NCBI RefSeq assembly: GCF_036568125.1
Contig: NZ_DATCTF010000004.1
Coordinates: 1-64,000, forward strand
DNA length: 64,000 nt
Origin: Magnetovibrio sp.
GTDB taxonomy: Bacteria; Pseudomonadota; Alphaproteobacteria; Rhodospirillales; Magnetovibrionaceae
Direction of reading: 5' to 3'
Below, piece by piece: positions 36,516-45,243 of this stretch. Both the position numbers and the translations under genes were made by a program. Under the pieces are notes generated by a model that saw nothing but the letters and a program-made list of their open reading frames with translations, was not told the DNA's origin and searched no databases. Each line of letters begins with the position of its first letter. The first letter of the stretch is position 1.

Positions 36516-37376
36516 ATGCAAGACCAGCTCAACGCACGCATTGAAACGTTAACCGGCGAACGGCCAACGCGCTTGAGCGAACTTTCCGGCGGCTGCGTCG
36601 GCGAGGTCTATCGCGTCACCCTGGCGTCGGGCCGCGACCTAGTCGCCAAAGTTGGCCCCGCCGGATCGAGCGGCTTGACCCTCGAAGGTTTTATGCTTGA
36701 GTATTTGAGCACCCACAGCCAATTGCCGGTACCCCAAGTTATCCATGCCGACGACCAATTGCTGCTGATGACGATGCTCGAAGTTGGCGGTGGCTTGGGC
36801 ACCGTGGTACAGCGCGACGCCGCCCGTCACGTGAGCGCGCTGCACGCCAATACCTGTGAAAACGGATACGGATTCGCATGCGATACCGTCATCGGCGGCC
36901 TCCACCAGCCCAATCCGTGGACGCCCCATTGGTGCGACTTTTTTCGCGATCAGCGGCTGATGTATATGGGCCGCGAAGCCGCCCGCGTCGGGCGCTTGCC
37001 CGTCGAGGTGATGAACCGCCTAAGCAGCTTTTGCGAAGTTCTGGAGCGCTGGATTTCTGAGCCTAAGCGGCCGTCGCTGATCCACGGCGACATGTGGACC
37101 GGCAATGTGTTGAGCGCACATGAGCGCATCAGCGGCTTTATCGATCCCGCCATCTATTACGCCGACCCGGAAATCGAGCTGGCTTTCACAACCTTGTTTG
37201 CCACCTTCGGCGATGCGTTCTTCAGCCGCTACCACGAACTTAGCCCCATCCGTCCGGGATTTTTCGAAGAACGGCGCGACATCTATAACCTTTACCCCCT
37301 GTTGGTCCATGTGCGGCTGTTCGGTGGTTCGTACGTCGCGTCCGTCGACCGCACGTTGAGAAAGTTTGGATACTGA
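36516..37376 (+). CDS. Fructosamine kinase family protein
   Basis: The 286-residue protein belongs to the FN3K/ketosamine-3-kinase family. The kinase-like fold shows the catalytic HGDMWTGNVL loop and the metal-binding FIDPAIYYADPEIELAF segment. It phosphorylates ketosamines such as ribulosamines or fructosamines on proteins or small molecules, making them unstable and reversing glycation. It is 14 bp after the phosphatase and 2 bp before the HAD gene, which fits a single operon. Confidence 0.93.
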   Translation: MQDQLNARIETLTGERPTRLSELSGGCVGEVYRVTLASGRDLVAKVGPAGSSGLTLEGFMLEYLSTHSQLPVPQVIHADDQLLLMTMLEVGGGLGTVVQRDAARHVSALHANTCENGYGFACDTVIGGLHQPNPWTPHWCDFFRDQRLMYMGREAARVGRLPVEVMNRLSSFCEVLERWISEPKRPSLIHGDMWTGNVLSAHERISGFIDPAIYYADPEIELAFTTLFATFGDAFFSRYHELSPIRPGFFEERRDIYNLYPLLVHVRLFGGSYVASVDRTLRKFGY

Positions 37377-37378
37377 GC

Positions 37379-38044
37379 ATGACGCCCCAATTGGTGATTT
37401 TCGACTGCGATGGCGTTTTGGTGGACAGCGAAATGATCGCCTCGCGCGAACTGGCCGCTTTTCTCAGCGATCTCGGCCGGCCGACCGAGGCCCAAGAATG
37501 TCGCGACGCGTTTACCGGCATGTCGATCAAGTCGGTGGGCGACATGGTGCGCCGCGATTGGGGCTTGGCATTACCCGAAGATTTTATCGAGCAACTGCGC
37601 GCCCGCGATCGCATCGCGTTCGAACGCGACCTGCAAGCGGTCAGCGGTGTGGCCGAGGTGCTCACGCGCCTCAGCCACAGTCAAACCGCCTTTTGCGTCG
37701 CGTCCAGCGGCACGCCGGAAAAAATCCGTCACTCGTTGACCATCACCGGACTGATCGACCATTTCGACGCACACCTGTTCAGCGCCAGCCAGGTCACCCA
37801 TGGCAAGCCCGCGCCGGACCTGTTTGAACTCGCCGCCTATGACATGGGCGTTGCGGCCGAGCACTGCGTGGTCATCGAAGACGCCGCCCCCGGCGTGCGG
37901 GGCGGCGTTGCGGCGGGCATGACGGTTTTAGGCTTTGTTGGCGCAAGTCACGCCGAACCCCATAGCGCGGCAGCCCTGAAAGCGGCGGGCGCGCAAGTTG
38001 TATTCGACGATATGAAGGCGCTTCCGTCGCTGCTCGATCTCTAA
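37379..38044 (+). CDS. HAD-family phosphatase/phosphomutase
   Basis: The 221-residue HAD hydrolase has motif I FDCDGVLVDSE with the nucleophilic Asp, motif II VASSGTPEKI, the Lys in THGKPAPDLF and the acidic motif IV VIEDAAPGVRGG. The cap is a small helical C1 cap, as in beta-phosphoglucomutase and sugar phosphatases. It may dephosphorylate a sugar phosphate. Coupled to the ketosamine-kinase gene by a 2-bp spacing, it may act on products of deglycation, which is inference. Confidence 0.93.
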   Translation: MTPQLVIFDCDGVLVDSEMIASRELAAFLSDLGRPTEAQECRDAFTGMSIKSVGDMVRRDWGLALPEDFIEQLRARDRIAFERDLQAVSGVAEVLTRLSHSQTAFCVASSGTPEKIRHSLTITGLIDHFDAHLFSASQVTHGKPAPDLFELAAYDMGVAAEHCVVIEDAAPGVRGGVAAGMTVLGFVGASHAEPHSAAALKAAGAQVVFDDMKALPSLLDL

Positions 38045-38047
38045 TCT

Positions 38048-38584
38048 CTAAAGGTCGTACTCGGCGTAAGGTGCATACTGTGCACCGAGATGACTGAGAT
38101 GACTTTCAAACAACGTGAAGCCGGTGACGTCAAACGCGGGTAAGGCAAGCCCGGCATGCGCTTCGACGTAAGCCCCCAAACGCCCCACCCCGATCGTTTT
38201 TTTAAATCTCGCCAATGTCACGTGCGGGCTGAACTTTCGGCCCTCCGGATCTTGCCCGGTGCGCACCACAATGCTTTCCACAACGCTTTGCAAATGCGCC
38301 AGTGCGCCAAGCGGGCTGTCTTCGGCGCCGATCCACAGGCTGTGCGGCGGGCGGCCGAAGGTGCCGATGTTTTTTAGGGTTAATGCAAACGGTTCGGCGC
38401 GCACGGCATCAAGCGCGGCGGCGATGTCTTCGGCCACGCTTTCATCGACGTCGCCAATAAAACGCAAGGTCATATGCAGGTTGTGCGTATCCACCCAACG
38501 CGCATCCTTGATGCCGTTTTGAATTGACGCCAACTTGTGGCGATGACTTTCCGGCAATGCTATGCCGACAAACAAGCGGACCAT
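38048..38584 (-). CDS. thpR: RNA 2',3'-cyclic phosphodiesterase (ThpR)
   Basis: The 178-residue 2H-phosphoesterase has both HxT motifs: HNLHMTLRFIGDV and FSPHVTLARFKK. These hydrolyse 2',3'-cyclic ends of RNA (the 2'-5' RNA ligase activity also reported for the family is reversible). It acts in the cytosol. It converges with the HAD gene after a 3-bp gap and is 15 bp from the aldo-keto reductase gene upstream. Confidence 0.94.
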   Translation of the reverse strand: MVRLFVGIALPESHRHKLASIQNGIKDARWVDTHNLHMTLRFIGDVDESVAEDIAAALDAVRAEPFALTLKNIGTFGRPPHSLWIGAEDSPLGALAHLQSVVESIVVRTGQDPEGRKFSPHVTLARFKKTIGVGRLGAYVEAHAGLALPAFDVTGFTLFESHLSHLGAQYAPYAEYDL

Positions 38585-38599
38585 GTCTGCTTTCCAAGT

Positions 38600-39655
38600 T
38601 TACGGTGAAGGGTTGGGCGTATCGTGGTGAATCGCTTCGATGCCTTCCAGCACTTCAGCGCTGAGCGCCAACTCGAGCGAGGCGATGTTGCTTTTGAGCT
38701 GTTCCATCGTCGTTGCGCCAATAATATTGGCGGTCAAAAACGGCTGGCGATTGACGAACGCCAACGCCATCTGCCCCGGATCCAAGTCATAGTCGCGCGC
38801 CAGCTGGACGTATTGCGCCGTCGCTTGCTCGGTCAATCCACGTACGTAACGGTCGAAATAGGGAAACAGCGTCAAGCGCGCGCCTTCCGGTCGCGCGCCA
38901 CCCAGATACTTACCGCTTAGTACCCCGAACGCCATTGGTGAGTAGGCTAGAAGGCCGCAATCCTCGCGCGCGGATACTTCCGCCGTGCCGATCTCATAGG
39001 TTCGGTTCAGCAATGAATAGGGGTTTTGCACGCTGGCGATGCGCGGCAGGCCTTTTTGTTCAGCCAGCGCCAGGTACTTCATCACCCCCCATGGGGTTTC
39101 GTTGGACAGCCCGATAGCCCGCACCTTGCCCGCTTTAACGATCTCGGCCAAGGCATCCAGGGTTTCTTCAATGGGCGTCGAGGGGTCGTGTTCGTCGTGT
39201 TCATAGCCCAGTCGGCCAAAGAAATTCGTGCGGCGTTCCGGCCAATGCACTTGATAAAGATCGATGTAATCGGTCTGCAACCGTTTCAGGCTGGCATCCA
39301 CCGCTGCGGTGATGTTGGCGCGGTCCAACTTCATGTCGCCTTCACGCATGTAATCGACCGGAGGGTTTTGCCCGTTGACGTTTTTGCACGCGACTTTGCT
39401 GGCCAAGATCACCTTGTCGCGCCCGCCGCGCGCTTTGAACCAATTGCCGATGATGGTTTCCGTCGCACCATACGTTTCAGCGCTGGGTGGCGTCGCGTAA
39501 AGTTCGGCGGTGTCGAAGAAATTGACACCCTGATCGCGGGCGTAGTCCATCTGCTCGAAAGCCTGCTCTTGGCTGTTTTGCCGACCCCAGGTCATGGTGC
39601 CGAGGCAAATGCGGCTTACCTGCATGCCGGTGCGGCCAAGTTCATTGTAAATCAT
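38600..39655 (-). CDS. NADP(H)-dependent aldo-keto reductase (Tas-like)
   Basis: The 351-residue TIM barrel enzyme has Asp and Tyr in NFFDTAELYATP, Lys in VILASKVA and His in LYQVHWPERR, the four catalytic residues of the family. The C-terminal cofactor region includes ANIIGATTMEQLKSNIA. The length and NPYSLLNRTYE segment match Tas of E. coli. Its natural substrate is unknown. It is 8 bp from the arylesterase gene upstream on the same strand. Confidence 0.93.
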   Translation of the reverse strand: MIYNELGRTGMQVSRICLGTMTWGRQNSQEQAFEQMDYARDQGVNFFDTAELYATPPSAETYGATETIIGNWFKARGGRDKVILASKVACKNVNGQNPPVDYMREGDMKLDRANITAAVDASLKRLQTDYIDLYQVHWPERRTNFFGRLGYEHDEHDPSTPIEETLDALAEIVKAGKVRAIGLSNETPWGVMKYLALAEQKGLPRIASVQNPYSLLNRTYEIGTAEVSAREDCGLLAYSPMAFGVLSGKYLGGARPEGARLTLFPYFDRYVRGLTEQATAQYVQLARDYDLDPGQMALAFVNRQPFLTANIIGATTMEQLKSNIASLELALSAEVLEGIEAIHHDTPNPSP

Positions 39656-39663
39656 CGGACATC

Positions 39664-40290
39664 CTATTTTGTTTGCTTGAGAAGCTCTTGTACCAAAGGC
39701 GTGAGACGCTTGACGATCAGCGTGACGCCTTCGGCGTTGGGGTGAATGCCATCCGCCTGATTGAGTGCCGGATCCGCCGCGACGCCTTCTAGAAAAAACG
39801 CGTCATAAAGCGCGCCGTAAGTCTGCGCCAGTTCCGGATAGATGGCGTTGAATTCGGCCCCGTAATCCTCACCCAGATTGGGTGGGGCCAACATACCCGA
39901 AATCAATGTCGGAATTTGACGCTCCTTCAAGGTTGCCATGATCCAATCGAGATTGGATCGCGTTTCGGCCGGATCCAACCCGCGCAGGCCGTCGTTCGCG
40001 CCCAACTCGACAATCACCGCATCGACGCGGTTCGACAGCAACCATTGCAGACGCGACCGCCCGCCGGCGGACGTATCGCCGGACACCCCGGCGTTGACCA
40101 CCGTGGCGTTTTCTCCCGCCTGGGCGAGAGCCGCCTGCAGCTGTACCGGAAATGCATCCGGCTGGGGCAAGCCGTAACCCGCCGTGAGACTGTCGCCCAA
40201 CGCCAAGATGATTTTCGTCTCGTCCGCCTGTGCCTTGGTCACGCCCAACGAGAGCGCGGCAATCACCAGCACCGCGTTGACAATGCGCGA
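39664..40290 (-). CDS. tesA: Arylesterase / TesA-like GDSL hydrolase
   Basis: The 208-residue periplasmic SGNH hydrolase has a signal peptide (VNAVLVIAALSLGVTKAQA), then block I LALGDSLTAGYGL with the nucleophilic Ser, Gly in the VNAGVSGDTSAGG block, Asn in ELGANDGLRG and the Asp-His pair in DGIHPNAEG. It should cleave thioesters and short esters. The start is ambiguous: ATG 40290 begins the signal peptide directly, while ATG 40371 would add 27 basic residues and overlap the divergent ybbA-type gene. Divergence from ybbAP is the classical arrangement of tesA. Confidence 0.93.
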   Translation of the reverse strand, partial: SRIVNAVLVIAALSLGVTKAQADETKIILALGDSLTAGYGLPQPDAFPVQLQAALAQAGENATVVNAGVSGDTSAGGRSRLQWLLSNRVDAVIVELGANDGLRGLDPAETRSNLDWIMATLKERQIPTLISGMLAPPNLGEDYGAEFNAIYPELAQTYGALYDAFFLEGVAADPALNQADGIHPNAEGVTLIVKRLTPLVQELLKQTK

Positions 40291-40385
40291 CATCAGTCCA
40301 TATTTCGTGGAGAACGCCCTCGCGCCTACGGCCTTTTGGGGGCGCCGTGAACGGTTCTTCAAAAACTGCATTCCAGGTGCCCTTT

Positions 40386-41090
40386 ATGCTCGATGCTCAA
40401 TCAACGTCTTCTTCTGCCATCCAACTCGACAACATTCACTTGAGACTTAGCAGCGATGCCGGCGAGGTCAACATCCTGCGCGGCATTAATGTCGACATCA
40501 AGCGCGGCGAGACCATCGGTTTGGTGGGCCCGAGCGGTTCGGGCAAAACCTCCATGCTGATGGTGGTGGCTGGTCTGGAACGGCCCACCGAGGGCACCGT
40601 GCGCGTAGCGGGCAACGACATCACCCATTTCAACGAAGACAAACTGGCGCTGTTTCGCCGTGAACATACCGGCATCGTGTTTCAGAATTTCCATCTGGTG
40701 CCGACCATGACGGCGTTGGAAAACGTCGCCTTGCCATTGGAATTCGCCGGTCGAACCCATGCCTTCGAAGCAGCGCGCGAACAACTTGCCGCCGTCGGTT
40801 TGGATCACCGTCTGGAACATTATCCCGGCCAACTTTCGGGCGGCGAACAGCAGCGCGTCGCGTTGGCGCGCGCGTTCGTCACCGAACCGACCATCTTGCT
40901 TGCCGACGAGCCAACCGGAAACCTCGACGGTAAAACCGGTGAAACGGTGATGGAGTTGCTGTTCGACCTGCACCACCGCAAAGGCACCACGCTGCTGTTG
41001 ATCACCCATGCGCCGGAACTGGCCAAGCGCTGCAGCCGCACCTTGACCATGGCCGACGGGCACATCGTCGCCGATGAAACGGTGAGCTGA
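40386..41090 (+). CDS. ybbA: ABC transporter ATP-binding protein (YbbA-like)
   Basis: The 234-residue ATPase has Walker A GLVGPSGSGKTSML, signature LSGGEQQRVALARA, Walker B ILLADEPTGNLD and the H-loop ITHAPELAKR. It belongs to the LolD/MacB-like group. AGGTG precedes ATG 40386. With the next gene it makes a YbbAP-type complex, and its divergence from the TesA-like esterase mirrors E. coli, where the trio is suspected to act in envelope lipid metabolism. Confidence 0.95.
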   Translation: MLDAQSTSSSAIQLDNIHLRLSSDAGEVNILRGINVDIKRGETIGLVGPSGSGKTSMLMVVAGLERPTEGTVRVAGNDITHFNEDKLALFRREHTGIVFQNFHLVPTMTALENVALPLEFAGRTHAFEAAREQLAAVGLDHRLEHYPGQLSGGEQQRVALARAFVTEPTILLADEPTGNLDGKTGETVMELLFDLHHRKGTTLLLITHAPELAKRCSRTLTMADGHIVADETVS

Positions 41091-41094
41091 CGCA

Positions 41095-43629
41095 ATGCCA
41101 CTGTTGAGTTCCGCCGACTTCATGCTTGCTTGGCGCATCGCGGCGCGTGAAATGCGCGTCGGCCTGAAGGGCTTTCGCGTCTTTCTCATGTGCTTAGCCC
41201 TAGGCGTTGCGGCCATCGCCGCCGTGGGCAGCTTGTCCGAGTCCGTGAAATCCGGCTTGATGGCCGATGCCCGCAACCTGCTGGGCGGCGACGTGGATCT
41301 GCGCACCCAACACCAACCCATTACCACCGAACAACGCGATTATCTAAAAACCAACGCCGCAAAATTGTCGTCCACGGTCGAAATGAAAGCCATGGCCCAA
41401 ACCGACGCCAACCGAACGCTGGTCGAGCTCAAGGGCGTGGACGGCTTTTATCCACTTAGCGGTGCGGTCGTTTTGGACCCGCCCGGTGAGTTGCAAACTA
41501 TTCTCGCCAAACAAGGCGACGTCTGGGGCGCAGCGGTGGATGTCGGCCTTTTGCCAAAATTAGGTCTGGCTATCGGCGACACGGTTCGGGTCGGCAAAGC
41601 GAGCTTTCAATTGCGCGCCGTGATCAACAAAGAGCCTGATCGCGTCGCCTCTATCATCAATTTTGGTCCGCGTTTAATGGTTTCCACCGCTGCGTTGCCC
41701 GACACTGGGTTGGTCCAGCTGGGCAGCCAAATCCGCTATCATGAACGCTTGGCGCTCTACGCCGGCGTTGAGCCTGAAATTTTTATCGACCAACTCAAGA
41801 GCGATTTTCCCCACGCCGGTTGGCGCATCCACGGCCCTGGCAACGCCGCGCCTGGGCTGCAACGCTTTATCGATCGTTTGACCCTGTTTCTGACCTTCGC
41901 CGGCCTGACCGCATTGCTGGTCGGCGGGATCGGCGTGTTGGGCGCGGTGCGCAGTTATCTCGAAACCAAAACCTCGACCATCGCCACCTTCAAATGCTTA
42001 GGCGCACCGGCCAAGTTGGTGTTTCAAATCTATTTGCTGCAGGTCTTGGCATTGAGCCTCGTCGGTATTGTCATCGGGCTCAGCATCGGTGCGCTGTTGC
42101 CGTTCATTGGTATTGAACTGGTCAAGGATCAATTGCCGTTTACGCCCCATGTCGCGCTATATCCTTTTGCTCTGTTCAAGGCTGCCGCATTCGGCGTGTT
42201 GGTGTCGCTGACTTTCGCGTTGTGGCCCCTGGCCCAAGCGCAAGAAACGCCTGCCGCCAATTTGTTTCGCACCAACGTCATGCCGGTAACGACCTTGCCC
42301 AAACTTCAGTATGCAATTGCGGTGCTGGTTGGGGTGTTTTTGTTGGCCGCCCTGGTTATTTTTTGGGCCGAGGAACGCAATTTCGCTTATTGGTTCGTCG
42401 CTGTGAGCATCGGCACGGTGTTTTTGTTGCACCTTGGCGCGTTGGCGGTGATGAAACTGGCCAAACACGCGCCGCGCCCCAAAAGCGCCGTGGTCCGCTT
42501 GGCACTGACCAATCTACACCGTCCAGGCGCATCGACACCCGGTGTGGTGCAAGCGCTCGGCGTCGGCTTATCGGTGTTGGTGGCGGTGGCGTTGATCCAG
42601 GGCAATATCGCTAAGCAGGTCAAAGACACCATTCCCGACCAAGCCCCGGCCTTTTTCTTTATCGACATTCAACCCGATCAAGTCGCTGCGTTTGATGCCG
42701 CCGTCAGTTCCGTTACGGGGGCGCACGATTTGATGCGGCGACCTTCGTTGCGCGGCCGCATCGTCAAAATCGCCGGAGTGCCGGTTGACGAAGCCGAGAT
42801 CGACCCCGGTGTACGCTGGGCCGTGCGCGGTGACCGGGCGCTTTCTTATGCGGCCAAACCTTCTGAGGGTACCGAGTTCGTCGGAGGCGCATGGTGGCCG
42901 GAAGATTATTCCGGACCGCCGCAAATTTCGTTCGACGCCACGGTCGCCCGCGGTTTTGGCGTTGGCATCGGCGACAGCTTAACCCTGAATATCTTGGGTC
43001 GGGAAATAACCGCCGAAATCACCTCTTTGCGCAAAATCGACTGGCGCACGCTGCGTTTCGACTTCGCCATCATTTTCGCCCCCGGCACCCTTGAAGGCGC
43101 GCCGCAAACCCATATCGCCGCCATCAAAGCTCCGCCCGAGGCCGAAACAGAAATTGAGCGAGTGGTAGCTGAGAAGTTCGCCAACATTTCCACCATTCGC
43201 GTGCGCGACGCTCTTGAAGCGGCCAACAACATCATCGCCGGCATCGGCGCGGCGATCAGCGGAACGGCGTCTGTGACGGTGTTGGCCGGTATCATCGTTT
43301 TGGGCGGCACCATCGCTGCGGCACGCGCGCGGCGCGTGTTCGATTCGGTGGTGTTCAAGGTGTTGGGAGCGACCCGTCGTCAGGTGATGGGGGCGTTTTT
43401 ACTTGAATACGGTCTGTTGGGCTTGTTTACCGGTCTTGTCGGCGCGGTTGTCGGCACATTGATATCGTGGGCGGTGATTCAATTTATCATGGGTATGTCG
43501 TGGGTCTTATTGCCCTTCGATGCCATCGTCACCGTTGTGGCGGCAATCACCCTGACGATGATGGCCGGCTTTTTCGGCACCTGGCGGGCGCTGGGCGAAA
43601 AAGCCAGTGGCCATCTGCGCAATGAATGA
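41095..43629 (+). CDS. ybbP: ABC transporter permease, FtsX-like (YbbP-like)
   Basis: The 844-residue membrane protein has about ten membrane segments with two FtsX repeats. The first periplasmic domain follows the N-terminal helix (MCLALGVAAIAAVGSLSESVK). The repeats are visible as FLTFAGLTALLVGGIGVLGAVRSYLETK and VLAGIIVLGGTIAAARARRVFDSVVFKVLGATRRQVMGAF. It works with the preceding ATPase (4-bp gap) as a lipoprotein- or lipid-related exporter. The length matches YbbP. Confidence 0.95.
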   Translation: MPLLSSADFMLAWRIAAREMRVGLKGFRVFLMCLALGVAAIAAVGSLSESVKSGLMADARNLLGGDVDLRTQHQPITTEQRDYLKTNAAKLSSTVEMKAMAQTDANRTLVELKGVDGFYPLSGAVVLDPPGELQTILAKQGDVWGAAVDVGLLPKLGLAIGDTVRVGKASFQLRAVINKEPDRVASIINFGPRLMVSTAALPDTGLVQLGSQIRYHERLALYAGVEPEIFIDQLKSDFPHAGWRIHGPGNAAPGLQRFIDRLTLFLTFAGLTALLVGGIGVLGAVRSYLETKTSTIATFKCLGAPAKLVFQIYLLQVLALSLVGIVIGLSIGALLPFIGIELVKDQLPFTPHVALYPFALFKAAAFGVLVSLTFALWPLAQAQETPAANLFRTNVMPVTTLPKLQYAIAVLVGVFLLAALVIFWAEERNFAYWFVAVSIGTVFLLHLGALAVMKLAKHAPRPKSAVVRLALTNLHRPGASTPGVVQALGVGLSVLVAVALIQGNIAKQVKDTIPDQAPAFFFIDIQPDQVAAFDAAVSSVTGAHDLMRRPSLRGRIVKIAGVPVDEAEIDPGVRWAVRGDRALSYAAKPSEGTEFVGGAWWPEDYSGPPQISFDATVARGFGVGIGDSLTLNILGREITAEITSLRKIDWRTLRFDFAIIFAPGTLEGAPQTHIAAIKAPPEAETEIERVVAEKFANISTIRVRDALEAANNIIAGIGAAISGTASVTVLAGIIVLGGTIAAARARRVFDSVVFKVLGATRRQVMGAFLLEYGLLGLFTGLVGAVVGTLISWAVIQFIMGMSWVLLPFDAIVTVVAAITLTMMAGFFGTWRALGEKASGHLRNE

Positions 43630-43755
43630 GCGTGACGCCCGACAAATATTTTCTATACAAAACCTTGGGTTGCCCTTGATTCGCCTCAATTACCTGACAT
43701 ATTAGCCACACTGAACGTTTTTATGTCCAACCTGAACATATGGAGTGAACGCCAG

Positions 43756-44478
43756 ATGGCCTTCGACCCGCAAAACCAGACCGTATTACGCACCGGATCG
43801 CGTGCCGATTCGATCAGCATCGACCAGGGCCTGCGCGCCCATATGCTCAAGGTCTACAACTACATGGCCTCCGGCTTAGCGCTGACCGGCGTCGTGGCGA
43901 TGCTCACCGCCAGTTCCGAAACCATGCTCAACACCATTTTCGGCACCCCGCTGTCGTGGGTGGTGATGCTGGCCCCGCTGGCTTTTGTGATGGTATTGTC
44001 GTTCGGCATCAACAAGCTTAGCACCACGACCGCGCAAATGCTGTTTTGGGCTTTCGCGGTTGTCATGGGCTTGTCCATGGCTTCGATATTTATGATGTAC
44101 ACCGGCACCTCGATCGCGCGGGTGTTCTTCATCACCGCAGGCACCTTTGCCGGTATGAGCCTTTATGGCTACACCACCAAACGTGACCTGTCCGGCTTCG
44201 GCTCGTTCCTGATGATGGGCCTGATCGGCTTGATCATTGCCATGGTGGTGAACATCTTCTTGCAGTCGAGCGCGTTGGAATTCGTGATTTCCGCCGCGGG
44301 TGTGTTGATCTTCGTCGGTTTGACCGCCTACGACACGCAAAAGATCAAATCCATCTACGACGAGATGGACAGCCACGGCGTGGCAACCAAGAAAGCCATC
44401 ATGGGCGCGCTGACGCTGTATTTGGACTTTATCAACCTGTTCTTGATGCTGTTGCGTCTGTTCGGCGACCGCCGCTAA
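43756..44478 (+). CDS. Bax inhibitor-1/YccA family membrane protein
   Basis: The 240-residue protein has seven membrane segments. Family features include LRAHMLKVYNYMASGLALTGVVAML at the first helix, YGYTTKRDLSGFGSFLMMGLIGLII in the middle and the C-terminal VGLTAYDTQKIKSIYD, with Asp residues that form the putative calcium/pH gate. I start at ATG 43756 with GGAG about 10 bases before, rather than 43723. BI-1 proteins in bacteria are linked to FtsH regulation and ion leak. A terminator follows. Confidence 0.93.
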   Translation: MAFDPQNQTVLRTGSRADSISIDQGLRAHMLKVYNYMASGLALTGVVAMLTASSETMLNTIFGTPLSWVVMLAPLAFVMVLSFGINKLSTTTAQMLFWAFAVVMGLSMASIFMMYTGTSIARVFFITAGTFAGMSLYGYTTKRDLSGFGSFLMMGLIGLIIAMVVNIFLQSSALEFVISAAGVLIFVGLTAYDTQKIKSIYDEMDSHGVATKKAIMGALTLYLDFINLFLMLLRLFGDRR

Positions 44479-44502
44479 CGCAAGCCTCACAAGCCGACAA
44501 AC

Positions 44503-44536
44503 AAACCGCCCGGGTCATCCTGGGCGGTTTTGTTTT
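44503..44536 (+). terminator. Intrinsic terminator after the BI-1 gene
   Basis: AAACCGCCC (44503-44511) pairs with GGGCGGTTT (44522-44530) around a 10-base loop, followed by TGTTTT. It ends the BI-1 transcript, 24 bases after the stop codon, just before the convergent J-domain gene's stop at 44541. Confidence 0.85.
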
Positions 44537-44540
44537 GGGC

Positions 44541-45221
44541 TTAACGTACGCCGCGGCGCAGCAGTTCCATCGCCGCGTTAATCTGGCTCATACGCTGATG
44601 GCAGCCATCCTTGCCGTCTGGATGATAAACCGTAGCCAAGCGACGAAAGCGCATGCGCACGGCGTTGAGGTCGGCGACCGAGCCGGGCGGAAACCCCAAT
44701 ACATACAGCGCTTGTTCGCGGGTGTGCACTCCGTCCGGCAACGGCTCGAAATGCAGCGCCTGGACGACGTTGCGCAACCGTTCCAGCTCATCGTGTGTGT
44801 TGCGCAACAAAATATGTTGGGCTTCTTGTTCCATTTCCGCTTCGGATTTAGCGGCCTCAGATTCCACGCCGACACTCATATGTCCGCGTTCGATGGCCAA
44901 GGCTAGGGCTAGGGCCTTACGTATGGTTTCGATAGCAAAACCGGGAGCCATGCGCACTTGCAGACGCGGTTTGCGCCGCCACGGCTTGCCTTCAGAGCGG
45001 CCAGATTTCAGCACCACCGTTTCGCGGTCATCACGTGCGGGCTCACCGGGATCTTTGTAAGCATCGATCTCATTTCGCGGCACCACCAAAACCACAGATC
45101 GGGCCAGATCGGCGACATTACAGTGCTTCGATGCGGCCAGCGCCAAGATCTCGTCGCGAAAGCGACTGGAACAGGGCACCGTGTAGGAGTGTTTGTTGGA
45201 GAGTTTTTCGCTCATGCTCAT
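44541..45221 (-). CDS. J-domain protein with possible ribbon-helix-helix N-terminus
   Basis: The 226-residue protein ends with a J domain: LYVLGFPPGSVADLNAVRMRFRRLATVYHPDGKDGCHQRMSQINAAMELL, with HPD intact, so it could activate a DnaK-type chaperone. The N-terminal region (SSRFRDEILALAASKHCNVADLARSVVLVV) resembles a ribbon-helix-helix or CopG-like fold, and a second helix pair (MAPGFAIETIRKALALALAIERG) is similar in style; both are tentative. No zinc finger or C-terminal DnaJ domain follows. The ATG at 45221 or 45215 may be used. A palindrome lies 7 bp upstream. The neighbours give no function. Confidence 0.75.
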   Translation of the reverse strand: MSMSEKLSNKHSYTVPCSSRFRDEILALAASKHCNVADLARSVVLVVPRNEIDAYKDPGEPARDDRETVVLKSGRSEGKPWRRKPRLQVRMAPGFAIETIRKALALALAIERGHMSVGVESEAAKSEAEMEQEAQHILLRNTHDELERLRNVVQALHFEPLPDGVHTREQALYVLGFPPGSVADLNAVRMRFRRLATVYHPDGKDGCHQRMSQINAAMELLRRGVR

Positions 45222-45227
45222 CTTTCG

Positions 45228-45243
45228 CTCACCTGAAGGTGAG
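45228..45243. promoter_or_regulatory. 16-bp palindrome upstream of the J-domain gene
   Basis: CTCACCT and AGGTGAG are exact complements around GA, beginning 7 bp before the start codon of the J-domain gene. The AGGTGAG arm lies where its ribosome-binding site should be. It can serve as an operator or as an RNA hairpin that hides the Shine-Dalgarno. Confidence 0.55.
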
